Shown piece after piece: positions 17,977 through 28,067 of a stretch of 64,000 nt of DNA. Where the stretch lies: positions 124,001 to 188,000 of the forward strand of contig NZ_JACYXI010000004.1 of NCBI RefSeq assembly GCF_014842915.1. The letters run 5' to 3'. Position numbers and translations under genes: made by a program. Position 1 is the first letter of the stretch, and every line of letters begins with the position of its first letter. Origin of the DNA: Roseibium litorale (GTDB lineage: Bacteria; Pseudomonadota; Alphaproteobacteria; Rhizobiales; Stappiaceae). The notes beneath the pieces were generated by a model, which was not told the DNA's origin, searched no databases, and worked only from the letters and a program-made list of their open reading frames with translations.

Positions 17977-19092
17977 GTGCAAAAACGTGATCCATCTCTG
18001 GCGCCACGTCCGTTGACGCGCCAGGATCTAGATGATGTCAGCGCTCTTTATGAGAATGTCTTTCGCTTCCGCAAATCCGGGGCAGTGCGGAGTCAGATTT
18101 CCGGCTATCTCAATGACGTCTTTCTTGATCTGCGGACCTATGGCGAAGAGGACGGCAGCTTTTTGTGCCGGGACAGCGAGGGTCTGATTGCGGCGGCCAT
18201 TCTGGCATTGCCGATGAGCATCCGGTGTGTGGATGAAACGGTTGCCGCACGGCTTCTATGCTGCCTCATGAAAAATCCGGAGTCATCGGAAGCCAAAGCG
18301 GGCGCTTATCGCTTGTGCATGTCCTTGCATCCGAGAACACAAGACTTCTGCTTTACCGACACGGCCGCGGCCAGAAGCATTGATTTTGTCCGCAGCGGCG
18401 GCGGAGAAATGTTGCCCTTTCAGACATTAAATTGGAGGAGAATTTTCCGGCCTCTGACGTTCATCGCAAACCGCCGGCTTTCATCGGGGGCCGTTCTGCC
18501 TGGATTGGCGAAGCTCGCAGCACGTGCAGGGGATAAGCTTGTCCGCCGGGTGGTCTCCGGCTTGGCTGCAAGGCCTTCAAATGGCTTTCGCAGCCAGCCC
18601 ATCGATCCGGAAGAGTTCCGGATCATCGCAGAGCGTCTTACTGAAAGATATGCAATCCGTCCCACCTGGGACAAGGAGGAGTATGGCTGGCTGGTGGAGA
18701 AGGCGCTATCCAATCCCGTGCTCGGCGAGATGCATGTGCGCGTGGTCGCCGATGATTGGGATACCGTTGCCGGCGCCTATCTCTACTTTATGGATAGGCA
18801 TCGGGTTGCACGTGTGTTTCATGTGGTTCACGAAAAGGACCGCGCGGCAGATGTGCTCACCTGCCTGTTCGCAGAGCTGGATGATGCGGGCGCATGCACG
18901 GCAACGGGAATGGCTCAGGCAGATCTTCTCATTCCTCTGTCCTCGGAGCCTCGGGTGTCCTACCGGTTCAGGGGAGGGTTTTGTGTGCTGAGCAAACATG
19001 CCCACGTCATTGATGCCTTGCGGCGCAATGATGTCTATCTTGGCGGTTTCTATTCTGAAGCCTGGAACCGTCTGGCGATGGATTTCCTTTAA
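17977..19092 (+). CDS. unrecognised protein with two weak GNAT-like halves (371 aa)
   Basis: Starts with GTG at 17977, preceded by GCGGGGGAA. No signal peptide or membrane helix. The opening PLTRQDLDDVSALYENVFRF resembles the first strand and helix of acyltransferases. The second half (GEMHVRVVADDWDTVAGAYLYFMDRHRVARVFHVVHEKDRAADVLTCLFAELDDAGACTATG) also looks like a GNAT core, but no canonical acetyl-CoA motif is clear. The ending GGFYSEAWNRLAMDFL is reminiscent of wax-type or FemAB-like acyltransferases. I do not recognise a named family. It lies in the block between rho and mnmE. Confidence 0.65.
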   Translation: MQKRDPSLAPRPLTRQDLDDVSALYENVFRFRKSGAVRSQISGYLNDVFLDLRTYGEEDGSFLCRDSEGLIAAAILALPMSIRCVDETVAARLLCCLMKNPESSEAKAGAYRLCMSLHPRTQDFCFTDTAAARSIDFVRSGGGEMLPFQTLNWRRIFRPLTFIANRRLSSGAVLPGLAKLAARAGDKLVRRVVSGLAARPSNGFRSQPIDPEEFRIIAERLTERYAIRPTWDKEEYGWLVEKALSNPVLGEMHVRVVADDWDTVAGAYLYFMDRHRVARVFHVVHEKDRAADVLTCLFAELDDAGACTATGMAQADLLIPLSSEPRVSYRFRGGFCVLSKHAHVIDALRRNDVYLGGFYSEAWNRLAMDFL

Positions 19093-19115
19093 GCCGTTCG
19101 CTATTCCCGCAGTAC

Positions 19116-19131
19116 TGTTTCACGTGAATCC
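19116..19131. other. parS-like site 1
   Basis: TGTTTCACGTGAATCC, 14 of 16 bases matching the perfect palindrome TGTTTCACGTGAAACA. It lies in the short gap between two acetyltransferase-like genes. ParB of the linked parAB operon is the expected binder. Confidence 0.75.
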
Positions 19132-19165
19132 GGTTCGGGCTTTTCGATTCGGATCTGCAACCTTT

Positions 19166-19738
19166 ATGGATTGGACAATGTATCTGGAAACCGAACGCCT
19201 AATCCTCCGGGATTGGAAGGACGAAGACCGGGAGCCCTTTGCGGCGATGGGTCAGGATCCGGAGGTGATGCGTTACTTTCCCGGATTGCTGTCACGGCAG
19301 GACAGCGATGCGCTTGTCGACCGCGCCATTGCCAAGCAGTCGGCGGACGGCTTCTGCTTCGTTCCGGTCGAGGAAAAGGCGACGGGTAAGTTTCTTGGCT
19401 TCACGGGTCTGTCGCGGCCATCCTATCCCAAACCATTGCCTTTCGATCCCTGTGTCGAGATTGGCTGGCGCTTTTGCCGTCAGGCGTGGGGGAAAGGTTT
19501 TGCGAGCGAAGCGGCACGGGAGTGGCTTCGATTCGGTTTCGCAACGCTTGGACTTGAGGAAATCGTTGCCTTCACGACGGTGACCAACCTCAAGTCTCAA
19601 GCCGTCATGCGCCGTATTGGCATGACCACCCATTCCCGCGACGACTTTCCTCATCCAATGCTCGACAGCGATCATCCGCTTGTTGCCCACGTCCTTTACC
19701 GCTTGAGTAAAGAGGCTTGGGCTCAAGCGGCTGCCTGA
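19166..19738 (+). CDS. GNAT acetyltransferase
   Basis: A 190-residue N-acetyltransferase. I start at the ATG at 19166 (MDWTMYLETERLILRDWKDED); the ATG at 19178 is equally compatible with the family, where proteins begin MxLETERLxLR. The acetyl-CoA block is EIGWRFCRQAWGKGFASEAAREWLRFGF, and VTNLKSQAVMRRIGM is the usual end. It is of the RimJ/RimL-like Acetyltransf_3 type; the acceptor is unknown. It converges on the DUF255 gene, whose stop is one base away. Confidence 0.87.
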   Translation: MDWTMYLETERLILRDWKDEDREPFAAMGQDPEVMRYFPGLLSRQDSDALVDRAIAKQSADGFCFVPVEEKATGKFLGFTGLSRPSYPKPLPFDPCVEIGWRFCRQAWGKGFASEAAREWLRFGFATLGLEEIVAFTTVTNLKSQAVMRRIGMTTHSRDDFPHPMLDSDHPLVAHVLYRLSKEAWAQAAA

Positions 19739-19739
19739 G

Positions 19740-21755
19740 TTAGCTGCTGAGAAGGTTTCTCAGTTCTGCTTCGGAGGTTACCGGCAAGCTGCAGGCCCCT
19801 TCGCGGCAGAGGTACGCTGCCGGTTGACCGTCCTTGGCATCCTTTCCATGGGCGGGATGGCCTGCCGGGAAGATATCGGTCGAGGGAGTGACGATCCGGA
19901 CGATTGCGGGATCGGCTGCTGCATCGATCACCTGCAGCAATGGATTCGGATCCGTGCCGTCCGGAGCCACGATGACGGCAAGGCGGCCGTTCAGTCTTGT
20001 GTCGAAGCCCGCAAGCAGGGCCGCTGTGGCAAAGACATTCTTTGGCACGTGAGAGGAAAGGGCGGTCAGAAGCCTGTCCGCGAGATCCCTGTAGTATCTC
20101 TTGCCGGTCAGAAGGTAGAGCCGTGAGAAGGCGGCGGCTGCGACAGCATTGGGATTTGGCGTCGCTTCGTCGGAGCTTGTCAGCGGCCGCGTGATCAGAC
20201 CCGGAGCATCCTCCGCCGTGAGATAGAAAGCGCCTTCCGGAGTGGCGTAGTGCCGGACCAGCTCTTCGGCCAGATGCTCGGCGTCTTTCACATAGCGCTC
20301 TGCATTTGAGGGATCAGCTTCTGCAAGGGCAATAGCGGCCGCCATCATGTTGGTGTAGTCGGATGCAAAGCCCGGCAGCAAAAGCGTATCGTCACGCCAG
20401 GAGTGGCCAAGGCGGCCATCCCGCATCATCTGCGACATGACGAAGTCATAGGCGCCCTTCGCTGCTTCGAGATAGGATTCACGTGAAACACTCTGGGCCG
20501 CCTGAGCAAGGCCAATGATGGCAAGACCATTCCAGTCCGCAAGCACCTTGTCATCCAGAGACGGGCGCACTCTCTCGTTCCTGCGGGCCAGAAGGCGGGC
20601 TCGCATGTCGGACAGAACCTGTTCTTCCTCTTCCGCCAAAACCCCGTCCGCCTGAAGCCGATTCAGGATCGTAACGTTATCCCAGTTCCCGGATGGCTCG
20701 ACGTCATAGTGCTGGGAGAAGTGATGGGCCTCCGCTTTTCCGAGCACATCTTGGATCTCCTCGGAGGTCCAGACATAGAAGCGGCCTTCTTCGCCTTCGC
20801 TGTCAGCATCAAGGCTGGCAGAAAAGGCCCCTCCAGCCTGGCGCATTTCATTGATCAGCCAGTCGGCGGTCTCTTCGATTCGGCGTCGAAACAGGTCTTC
20901 ACCAGTGGCTTGATAGGCGAGGGAAAGGCCTGAGAGGAATTGGCCATTGTCGTAAAGCATCTTCTCAAAATGCGGCACGAGCCAATGCTCGTCCACCGCA
21001 TAGCGTGCAATGCCTCCACCTAAGTGATCGTAAATTCCACCGTTGGAGATTTTCCGGAGTGTATGGAGGTAGACGGACTTTGCGTCGTCATTCCCGTTCC
21101 TCAAACCAAGCCGCCAGATCAGCTCCATGACAGAGGCCTGCGGGAATTTGGGGTGACCCTTGATCCCGCCATGCTCCCGGTCGAACAGGGAGAGAAGCCG
21201 TTCTGCGCCAGCGGTGATCAGGCCGGGATCGAGAGGGGAGGGTGTGGCCGGCAGCTTCACTTCCAGAGCCCGCATCAGGCCCTTACGGTTGGTATCGATT
21301 CGATCCCGGTCCGAGTGAAAGGTTTTTGAGATTCCCTCCAGAACCTCGATGAAGGAGGGACGCCCCCATTGAGAGACTTTCGGGAAATAGGTGCCACCCC
21401 AGAAAGGTTCTCCCTCCGGTGTCAGGAACATGGTCAGCGGCCAGCCGCCTTGCTCGCCCAGGGCATGGAGCGCCTTCATGTAGATCTGGTCGATATCCGG
21501 ACGTTCCTCCCGGTCGACCTTGATGCTCACATAGAGACGGTTCATGACCTCGGCTGTTGCCGGATCTTCGAAGCTCTCATGAGCCATCACGTGGCACCAG
21601 TGGCAGGCGGCATAGCCAACCGACAGGAGAATGGGTTTGTCGTCTGCCTTGGCGGCATCAAGAGCCTCCTGACCCCAGGGGTACCAGTTGACCGGATTGT
21701 CCTTGTGCTGCAGCAGGTAGGGACTTGTGCAATTCGTGAGGCGGTTTCCGGTCAT
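19740..21755 (-). CDS. thioredoxin-fold DUF255 protein, YyaL/SPATA20 type
   Basis: A 671-residue cytoplasmic protein. The N-terminal 180 residues are a thioredoxin-like DUF255 domain: [16 protein letters not shown], the redox motif [30 protein letters not shown] and [13 protein letters not shown]. The rest is an alpha/alpha-barrel like those of glycosidases and epimerases ([34 protein letters not shown]). Length and order match the widely conserved YyaL family, whose biochemical role is not settled. A parS-like site lies inside the gene at 20475. Confidence 0.92.
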   Translation of the reverse strand: MTGNRLTNCTSPYLLQHKDNPVNWYPWGQEALDAAKADDKPILLSVGYAACHWCHVMAHESFEDPATAEVMNRLYVSIKVDREERPDIDQIYMKALHALGEQGGWPLTMFLTPEGEPFWGGTYFPKVSQWGRPSFIEVLEGISKTFHSDRDRIDTNRKGLMRALEVKLPATPSPLDPGLITAGAERLLSLFDREHGGIKGHPKFPQASVMELIWRLGLRNGNDDAKSVYLHTLRKISNGGIYDHLGGGIARYAVDEHWLVPHFEKMLYDNGQFLSGLSLAYQATGEDLFRRRIEETADWLINEMRQAGGAFSASLDADSEGEEGRFYVWTSEEIQDVLGKAEAHHFSQHYDVEPSGNWDNVTILNRLQADGVLAEEEEQVLSDMRARLLARRNERVRPSLDDKVLADWNGLAIIGLAQAAQSVSRESYLEAAKGAYDFVMSQMMRDGRLGHSWRDDTLLLPGFASDYTNMMAAAIALAEADPSNAERYVKDAEHLAEELVRHYATPEGAFYLTAEDAPGLITRPLTSSDEATPNPNAVAAAAFSRLYLLTGKRYYRDLADRLLTALSSHVPKNVFATAALLAGFDTRLNGRLAVIVAPDGTDPNPLLQVIDAAADPAIVRIVTPSTDIFPAGHPAHGKDAKDGQPAAYLCREGACSLPVTSEAELRNLLSS
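20475..20490. other. parS-like site 2, inside the DUF255 gene
   Basis: GGATTCACGTGAAACA, 14 of 16 matching TGTTTCACGTGAAACA. It is coding sequence of the DUF255 gene, so its presence also satisfies codon constraints. Confidence 0.65.
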
Positions 21756-21880
21756 CTGGATGAGGTCCTTCGGGACGGGTCGAAACGGAATCTTGTCACT
21801 TGTATATCTAGGGCCTAGTGCTTCGGGTACCAGTGCCTGTCGGGTCCTCGAAGCTTTCCGGGCTTCCTCTCCATAGCGGA

Positions 21881-23251
21881 ATGAACATGTCAGCAGAAAC
21901 GATCTTTGCCCTCTCCAGTGGAGCTCTTCCGTCCGGGGTTGCCGTCATCCGGCTTTCCGGCTCCCATGTGAAGCCTGTCCTGGAGAAGCTTTGCGGGGCC
22001 GTTCCGATCCCCCGGCAGGCGGCGCTCCGAAAGCTCAGGGATCCGGGCACGGGCGATCTGCTGGATGAGGCTCTGGTTTTGTTCTTCCAAGGGCCTGCCA
22101 GCTTCACTGGCGAGGATGTTGCGGAGCTGCAGTGCCACGGGGGAAGGGCCGTCGTTGCACGGCTGCTTGAGGTCCTTTCAGCTCAGGATGGGTGCCGCCC
22201 TGCGGAGGCCGGGGAGTTCACGCGCCGCGCCTTTGACCGGCAGCGGATGGACTTGACCGAGGTGGAAGGATTGGCAGATCTGATTGCCGCAGAGACCGAA
22301 GGGCAGCGTAAGCAGGCGCTCCGCCAGATGGGCGGTGAGCTCGGCCGTCTCTATGAGGGCTGGCGCAAGCGGCTCATTCACATGCGGGCCATGATCGAGG
22401 CGGAGTTCGACTTTGCCGACGAGGACGATGTGCCGGGCAGTGTGGCCGATGAGGTCTGGGTAGAAGCTGCGGACCTGTCGCGGGAAATTCAGGACCACCT
22501 GACCCGGTCGAAGAGCGGCGAGCGTCTGCGCAGCGGTCTTCAGGTCGTTCTGATGGGGGCGCCGAATGCCGGCAAGTCCAGTCTGCTGAATGCGATCGCT
22601 GGACGGGATGTGGCGATTGTCACGGAGGAGGCAGGCACGACCCGCGACACGATCGAGGTGCATCTGGACCTCGGGGGGTATCCCGTCACGCTAGTGGACA
22701 CTGCCGGCCTCAGAGCGGATGCCGGACGGGTGGAGCAGGAGGGCATCCGCCGGGCCAAGGCGCGGGGCGAGACGGCGGACCTGATCCTCTGGGCGGTGGA
22801 GCCGGACGGCGTGGAACCTGACGCGGAGGAGGCCGAGCTTGGCCCGCTTCTTACCTCCGGTGTTCCGCTTTGGATCGTCCGGACCAAGACGGATCTGGCG
22901 TTAAAGAAAGGGACTCTTCCGAAACGAGACTCCTCCGGAACGATACAGGAGATTCAATGTTCAACGTGGAACAGGGATGGAATGGATGGACTGATCGATG
23001 CGCTTTCCGCGTTTGCATCCGAAATGATAGCGGTTGGCGAAGCACCGCTGGCAACCCGTCAACGGCACCGGCATTTCCTCAAGGCCTGTATGGACAGTCT
23101 CAACCACGCCATCGCCCAGACCCATTTGCCACAGGAGCTGCGCGCGGAAGACCTGCGTCTGGCAGCGGACGCCCTGGGCCGGATCACCGGGCGGATTGAT
23201 GTGGAGGATCTGCTGGATGTGATCTTCCGGGATTTTTGTATCGGCAAGTGA
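21881..23251 (+). CDS. mnmE: tRNA modification GTPase MnmE
   Basis: A 456-residue GTPase that with MnmG installs cmnm5 groups on U34 of tRNAs. The start at 21881 (or 21887) is chosen because the family begins at [12 protein letters not shown]; the frame is open earlier from a GTG. The N-terminal tetrahydrofolate-binding domain is followed by helices and the G domain: G1 GAPNAGKSS (about residues 226-234), G2/G3 TTRDTIEV and DTAGLR, and G4 RTKTD. It ends with FCIGK, carrying the catalytic Cys of the C-x-G-K motif. mnmG follows after a gap that contains two parS-like sites. Confidence 0.97.
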   Translation: MNMSAETIFALSSGALPSGVAVIRLSGSHVKPVLEKLCGAVPIPRQAALRKLRDPGTGDLLDEALVLFFQGPASFTGEDVAELQCHGGRAVVARLLEVLSAQDGCRPAEAGEFTRRAFDRQRMDLTEVEGLADLIAAETEGQRKQALRQMGGELGRLYEGWRKRLIHMRAMIEAEFDFADEDDVPGSVADEVWVEAADLSREIQDHLTRSKSGERLRSGLQVVLMGAPNAGKSSLLNAIAGRDVAIVTEEAGTTRDTIEVHLDLGGYPVTLVDTAGLRADAGRVEQEGIRRAKARGETADLILWAVEPDGVEPDAEEAELGPLLTSGVPLWIVRTKTDLALKKGTLPKRDSSGTIQEIQCSTWNRDGMDGLIDALSAFASEMIAVGEAPLATRQRHRHFLKACMDSLNHAIAQTHLPQELRAEDLRLAADALGRITGRIDVEDLLDVIFRDFCIGK

Positions 23252-23258
23252 GCGCCGG

Positions 23259-23274
23259 TGTTTCACGTGAATCA
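23259..23274. other. parS-like site 3
   Basis: TGTTTCACGTGAATCA, 15 of 16 bases of the palindrome, eight bases after the mnmE stop. Confidence 0.85.
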
Positions 23275-23309
23275 TGTTTGCGGGCGGTGATCGATTCAGA
23301 TCCGGAACG

Positions 23310-23325
23310 TGTTTCACGTGAATCC
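23310..23325. other. parS-like site 4
   Basis: TGTTTCACGTGAATCC, 14 of 16 bases and identical to site 1; its start is 51 bases from the start of site 3. Confidence 0.78.
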
Positions 23326-23574
23326 AGGCCCGGAACAGGGACTGCGGACGAGACGTTCAAGCCGTCTTTCCGCGGTTTTTCTTTGCCCTGATTGGTCTGA
23401 GGCCGTATAAAGCTGGCAGCAAGAAGCGGGTCCCGGCAAGCTCAGTGCAGTTAGTTTCCGCCGGACCTGATAGGGCCTGATCGAGATGCAGGGCATCCAG
23501 GCTCACCTTCAGACATTTTTCAATCAAGGGCGATAGATCCGTTTGTGCGGATCTTTGACCGGCGGACGTTGGCT

Positions 23575-25470
23575 ATGACATCTGGCGCAGTGACAACTGA
23601 CAGCAAGTTTGATTTCGATGTGATCGTGATTGGTGGCGGACATGCGGGCTGTGAAGCCGCTGCCGCATCGGCCCGTCTCGACGCGAACACGGCGCTGGTG
23701 ACCCATCGCTTCGACACCATCGGGGTCATGTCCTGTAACCCTGCCATCGGCGGTCTGGGCAAGGGACATCTGGTGCGTGAGATCGATGCGCTGGACGGCC
23801 TGATGGGCAGGGTCGCCGACAAGGGCGGCATCCAGTTCCGCATGCTCAATCTGCGCAAGGGACCGGCGGTGCGGGGGCCACGTGCCCAGGCAGACCGGAA
23901 ACTTTACCGGGAAGCCATGCAGGCCGAGATCGCTGCGACGGAGAACCTGACTGTCGTGGAAGGGGAGGCGGACCGCTTTCTCTTTGAAGATGGGTCCATC
24001 ACGGGTGTAACTTTGGCTGATGGACGGGTGCTTTCCTGTGGCGCTGTGGTTCTCACCAGCGGCACCTTCCTGCGCGGTCTGATCCATATCGGTGACAAGA
24101 AGATCCCGGCTGGACGTCAGGGTGAAGGCCCGGCCATGGGCCTCAGCCAGTCACTGGAAGAGATCGGCTTTGAGCTTGGCCGTCTGAAGACCGGAACGCC
24201 GGCCCGTCTTGATGGCCGAACGATCGCCTGGGACAAGCTGGAAGTTCAGCCTGGTGACGAAAACCCGATCCCGTTCTCAACGCTGACGGACAAGATCGAG
24301 ACACCGCAGGTTCCGTGCCACATCACCCGCACGACCCCCGAAACCCATCGGATCATCCGGGAGAACCTTTCCCGCTCGGCGATGTATTCCGGTGAGATTA
24401 AGGGCCGTGGCCCGCGCTACTGTCCCTCTATCGAAGACAAGATAGTCCGCTTTGGTGACCGGGACGGGCACCAGATCTTCCTGGAGCCTGAAGGTCTGGA
24501 TGATCACACGGTCTATCCGAACGGCATCTCCACCTCCATGCCGGAGGACGCTCAGATTGCGTTCCTGCGGACCATTCCGGGTCTTGAGAACGTCACCGTT
24601 CTACAGCCGGGCTACGCCATTGAATATGACCACGTGGATCCGCGTGAGCTGAAGGCAACCTTAGAGGCCAAGCGCTGTAAGGGTCTCTTTCTGGCAGGTC
24701 AGATCAACGGCACCACCGGTTATGAAGAGGCCGGCGCTCAGGGTCTTGTTGCGGGCCTGAATGCTGCGCTGAAGGTCCAGGGCAGGGATCCCTTCGTGGT
24801 GGACCGCTCCGCTGGCTACATGGGGGTGATGATCGATGACCTCATCACCCGGGGGATCACTGAGCCCTACCGGATGTTCACGTCCCGCGCCGAGTACCGC
24901 TTGTCCCTTCGGGCCGATAATGCGGACCAGCGGCTGACACCACTTGGCATTGCCCTTGGATGTGTGTCTGAGCGCCGTCGAGTTGCTTTCGAAACGAAGA
25001 TGCAGCGGATTGAGGAAACCCGGAGGCTGCTTGAGTCTCTCACAGTGACCCCGAATGAAGCGCAGAAAAAAGGGCTTCCTGTGAACCAGGACGGCATCCG
25101 CCGCAGTGCCTTTGATCTGCTGGCCTATCCGGATATGACCGTCGAGAAGCTTCAGGCGGTCTGGCCGGAGCTTGCCGATATCGATCTGCAGATCATCGAG
25201 CAGGTCGCCACAGACGCGCTCTATGCGGTCTATCTGAACCGCCAGGCCGCTGACATTGAGGCGCTGAAGCGGGACGAGGCACTTGTCATTCCGGAAGGCT
25301 TTGATTTCGACCGGCTGGCAGGTCTTTCCAATGAACTAAAGCAGAAGCTGTCTCTCGTCCGCCCGGCCACGCTCGGTCAGGCTTCCCGTATGGACGGGAT
25401 GACGCCGGCCGCCCTGACCCTGATCTTGTCTCAGCTTAAGCGTCGAGACGCTGCGAAGGGGGCGGCTTGA
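23575..25470 (+). CDS. mnmG: tRNA uridine-5-carboxymethylaminomethyl modification enzyme MnmG
   Basis: A 631-residue FAD enzyme, partner of MnmE. I use the ATG at 23575 ([22 protein letters not shown]); an upstream GTG at 23545 is possible. The FAD motif is [14 protein letters not shown]; other family blocks are [12 protein letters not shown] [51 protein letters not shown] and [22 protein letters not shown]. rsmG starts two bases after its stop, so mnmG-rsmG-parA-parB is likely an operon. Confidence 0.97.
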   Translation: MTSGAVTTDSKFDFDVIVIGGGHAGCEAAAASARLDANTALVTHRFDTIGVMSCNPAIGGLGKGHLVREIDALDGLMGRVADKGGIQFRMLNLRKGPAVRGPRAQADRKLYREAMQAEIAATENLTVVEGEADRFLFEDGSITGVTLADGRVLSCGAVVLTSGTFLRGLIHIGDKKIPAGRQGEGPAMGLSQSLEEIGFELGRLKTGTPARLDGRTIAWDKLEVQPGDENPIPFSTLTDKIETPQVPCHITRTTPETHRIIRENLSRSAMYSGEIKGRGPRYCPSIEDKIVRFGDRDGHQIFLEPEGLDDHTVYPNGISTSMPEDAQIAFLRTIPGLENVTVLQPGYAIEYDHVDPRELKATLEAKRCKGLFLAGQINGTTGYEEAGAQGLVAGLNAALKVQGRDPFVVDRSAGYMGVMIDDLITRGITEPYRMFTSRAEYRLSLRADNADQRLTPLGIALGCVSERRRVAFETKMQRIEETRRLLESLTVTPNEAQKKGLPVNQDGIRRSAFDLLAYPDMTVEKLQAVWPELADIDLQIIEQVATDALYAVYLNRQAADIEALKRDEALVIPEGFDFDRLAGLSNELKQKLSLVRPATLGQASRMDGMTPAALTLILSQLKRRDAAKGAA

Positions 25471-25471
25471 G

Positions 25472-26143
25472 ATGGGGACTAATCTGCTGAAAAGCTCTGG
25501 AGAAGCTGTGTATAAGCTGGGGGGTGTTTCACGTGAAACAGTGGAAAGACTCCAAATCTATGTCGACCTGGTGCTCAAGTGGCAACCCGCTCAAAACTTG
25601 ATTGCGCCTTCGACCATTCCCGATATCTGGACCCGTCATGTCGTTGATAGCCTCCAGACAAAGCGGACGCTGCCTGAGGCAAAGGTCTGGGTCGATATCG
25701 GCAGCGGTGCGGGCTTTCCAGGTGTTGTTACCGCTATCCTTCAGGCCGATGCCCCCGAGGCACATGTTCACATGATCGAGAGCAACCAGCGCAAGGCAGC
25801 CTTCCTGCGAACAGCTCTGCGCGAGACTGGTTCACGTGGAACAGTGCATCCGGGCCGGATCGAGTCGGTTGCGAAATCATGGTCTCATGGTCCGGTAGAT
25901 GCGGTTTCCGCCCGGGCTCTGGCTTCTCTGGACCTGCTTTTGGACTTGTCCGAGCCCTTCACAAGCCAGGGTGCGGTGTGCGTTTTCCACAAAGGTCAAG
26001 ATTTTCAACGAGAAGTTAACGAAGCGTCTCACGCTTGGACATTCGACATGGTAGAAAAGAAAAGCATTGTTGATCCCTCGAGCCGGATGCTTATGCTTTC
26101 CAAAGTTTCCCGCCAGCTCAGCCAGGAAGGTGTCGGTTCATGA
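25472..26143 (+). CDS. rsmG: 16S rRNA (guanine-527 N7) methyltransferase RsmG
   Basis: A 223-residue class I methyltransferase that methylates G527 of 16S rRNA, whose loss gives low-level streptomycin resistance. Seen: NLIAPSTIPDIWTRHVVDSLQ, the SAM motif VDIGSGAGFPGVVTAIL and SARALASLDLLLDLSEPF. Two parS-like sites lie within its coding sequence. The perfect one is translated as part of GVSRETV (residues 18-24) and the other as part of GSRGTV (about residues 119-124). The stop overlaps the parA start by four bases. Confidence 0.95.
   Translation: MGTNLLKSSGEAVYKLGGVSRETVERLQIYVDLVLKWQPAQNLIAPSTIPDIWTRHVVDSLQTKRTLPEAKVWVDIGSGAGFPGVVTAILQADAPEAHVHMIESNQRKAAFLRTALRETGSRGTVHPGRIESVAKSWSHGPVDAVSARALASLDLLLDLSEPFTSQGAVCVFHKGQDFQREVNEASHAWTFDMVEKKSIVDPSSRMLMLSKVSRQLSQEGVGS
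25525..25540. other. parS site 5, perfect, inside rsmG
   Basis: TGTTTCACGTGAAACA, a perfect 16-base palindrome identical to the canonical ParB site, about 600 bases upstream of parA and within rsmG codons 18-23. Confidence 0.93.
25828..25843. other. parS-like site 6, inside rsmG
   Basis: TGGTTCACGTGGAACA, 14 of 16. Read on the other strand it is TGTTCCACGTGAACCA, one base from the Bacillus parS consensus. Confidence 0.75.
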
Positions 26144-26964
26144 GCATGCTTCCAGAAACACCACGGGTTCTTGCCCTCGCCAATCAGAAGGGCGGGGTTG
26201 GCAAGACAACGACCGCCATCAATCTTGGCACGGCGCTGGCCGCTATCGGCGAGAAGGTCCTGGTGATCGATCTCGACCCGCAGGGCAACGCCTCCACGGG
26301 TCTGGGCATCGAGCGCAGGGATCGTGGCTTGTCGACCTATGACGTGCTCAGCGGCGACTGTTCGCTGGATGAGGCGATCAAGGATACGGCTGTGCCGCGT
26401 CTCTGGGTGGCTCCGTCCACCATGGACCTTCTCGGCCTTGAGCTTGAGATCGCATCGTCCGGTGATCGGGCTTTCCGGCTTCGCGCAGCCGTTGAGCAGT
26501 TGACCCGGTCACGCCTGTTTCAGGAAATCGGCTTCACCTATGTTCTGGTCGATTGTCCGCCGTCACTGAACCTTCTGACGATCAACGCTCTTTCTGCGTC
26601 CCACTCCATCCTGGTGCCGCTTCAGTGTGAGTTTTTTGCTCTCGAAGGTCTCAGCCAGCTGCTCAGCACGGTGGAGCAGGTGCGCAATGCCCTGAACCCG
26701 CAGCTGACCATCCACGGTATCGTTCTGACCATGTACGACAGCCGCAACAACCTGTCTTCTCAGGTGGTGGCTGATGTACGCGAAACGATGGGTGATGCCG
26801 TCTACGACACCGTTATCCCCCGGAATGTCCGCATCTCAGAAGCGCCGTCCTACGGCAAGCCGGCCTTGCTTTATGACCTGAAATGTTCGGGAAGCCAGGC
26901 CTATCTGCGCCTCGCGTCAGAGATCATTCAGCGGGAGCGGGACTTGCGCCGCGTCGCGGCTTAA
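26140..26964 (+). CDS. parA: chromosome partitioning ATPase ParA
   Basis: A 274-residue Walker-type ATPase. The deviant Walker A KGGVGKTTTAINLG (residues 17-30) carries the signature lysine; VIDLDPQGNASTGLG and LVDCPPSLNLLTINAL are the A' and B motifs. A very short N-terminus without a helix-turn-helix places it with chromosomal type Ib-like ParA/Soj rather than plasmid RepA or type Ia. It forms a nucleoid gradient that moves the ParB-parS complex. It overlaps rsmG by four bases; parB follows after 117 bases. Confidence 0.97.
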   Translation: MSMLPETPRVLALANQKGGVGKTTTAINLGTALAAIGEKVLVIDLDPQGNASTGLGIERRDRGLSTYDVLSGDCSLDEAIKDTAVPRLWVAPSTMDLLGLELEIASSGDRAFRLRAAVEQLTRSRLFQEIGFTYVLVDCPPSLNLLTINALSASHSILVPLQCEFFALEGLSQLLSTVEQVRNALNPQLTIHGIVLTMYDSRNNLSSQVVADVRETMGDAVYDTVIPRNVRISEAPSYGKPALLYDLKCSGSQAYLRLASEIIQRERDLRRVAA

Positions 26965-27081
26965 GGCAAGAGCGGCAATTCAGGAAACGAGTCGGTTCCG
27001 ATACGGTCTGGGCCAGGACCGTAGGAGGCCCCGTTTCCGTCAGGCAAGCGATAGAAAACGAAAAGAAAGACCAGGTGCGGC

Positions 27082-27993
27082 ATGGCTGAAGAAGGTAGCA
27101 GGAACAAACGGCTGGGTCGTGGCCTGGCGGCGCTGATTGGCGATTCCGCTGTTCATCAGGAAGCTGCCGTTCCCGAGCGTGTGCATCGGGACGTCCGTAA
27201 GGTGCCGATTGAAAACCTGGTTCCGAACCCGCGTAACCCGCGCAAGACCTTCACGGAAAAGGATCTGTCGGATCTGACGGAGTCCTTGCGTGTCAAGGGC
27301 ATCGTGCAGCCGATCCTGGTGCGCCCGGCGGCAGGGTCCAATGACCGCTTTGAAATCATCGCTGGTGAGCGCCGCTGGCGGGCGGCGCAAAGGGCAGGGC
27401 TTCATGAAGCTCCGATCATCATCCGCGATGTGACGGATCAGGAAGCGCTTGAGCTTGCGATCATCGAGAACGTTCAGCGTGCCGACCTGAATCCGATCGA
27501 AGAAGCAATGGGCTACGACCAGCTCACCGCTGAGTTTAATTACAGCCAGGGCGAACTGGCCAAGATGATCGGTAAGAGCCGCAGCCACGTGGCCAACACC
27601 ATGCGCCTGTTGAAGCTGCCAAACTCGGTGAAGGACTACCTGGCTGAAGGTCTTCTGACCGCTGGTCACGCCCGTGCTCTGATCACGGTGGAAGATCCGG
27701 CGGCGCTGGCTGAAGTGATCGTCGAGAAGGGGCTGACCGTCCGCGACGCTGAGAAGCTGGCACAGGATCCGGAAGCCCTCAAAAAGCTGCTCTCAGGCAT
27801 CAAGACGGCCGGTCCCAAGGTCGAGAAGGATGCGGACACCAAGGCCCTGGAAAAGCGTCTGACGGACGTTCTGGGGCTCAAGGTGGTGGTCGGCCACAAG
27901 AAGGGCAGGGAGAGCGGTGATCTCAAGATCAAATACACTTCTCTCGAACAACTCGACGAAATCTGCCGCAAGCTGGGCGTGGAAACCCGCTGA
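27082..27993 (+). CDS. parB: chromosome partitioning protein ParB
   Basis: A 303-residue ParB. The N-terminal LGRGLAALIG (residues 11-20) is the ParA-activating peptide. The CTP-binding domain shows NPRNPRKTF, VKGIVQPILVRP and the arginine patch GERRWRAAQRAGL (from residue 95). The helix-turn-helix YSQGELAKMIGKSRSHVANTMRLLKLP reads parS, and the C-terminal dimerisation domain ends in YTSLEQLDEICRKLGV. It should nucleate on the parS sites just upstream and spread as a sliding clamp. A terminator follows at 28039. Confidence 0.97.
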   Translation: MAEEGSRNKRLGRGLAALIGDSAVHQEAAVPERVHRDVRKVPIENLVPNPRNPRKTFTEKDLSDLTESLRVKGIVQPILVRPAAGSNDRFEIIAGERRWRAAQRAGLHEAPIIIRDVTDQEALELAIIENVQRADLNPIEEAMGYDQLTAEFNYSQGELAKMIGKSRSHVANTMRLLKLPNSVKDYLAEGLLTAGHARALITVEDPAALAEVIVEKGLTVRDAEKLAQDPEALKKLLSGIKTAGPKVEKDADTKALEKRLTDVLGLKVVVGHKKGRESGDLKIKYTSLEQLDEICRKLGVETR

Positions 27994-28038
27994 TCCAGAC
28001 ATTGGTCTGATTGGATTCGGATCCGAAAGAGATTTTAG

Positions 28039-28067
28039 AAAGGCCGGGGCGATGCTCCGGCCTTTTT
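28039..28067 (+). terminator. intrinsic terminator after parB (first of a twin pair)
   Basis: AAAGGCCGG - GGCGATGCT - CCGGCCTTTTT, 45 bases after the parB stop. Confidence 0.9.

Larger units (their letters stand above)
23252..23574. other. mnmE-mnmG intergenic region
   Basis: A 323-base gap with no convincing gene. It contains the two parS-like sites listed separately and presumably an mnmG promoter. The rest shows no obvious hairpin or repeat. Confidence 0.7.
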
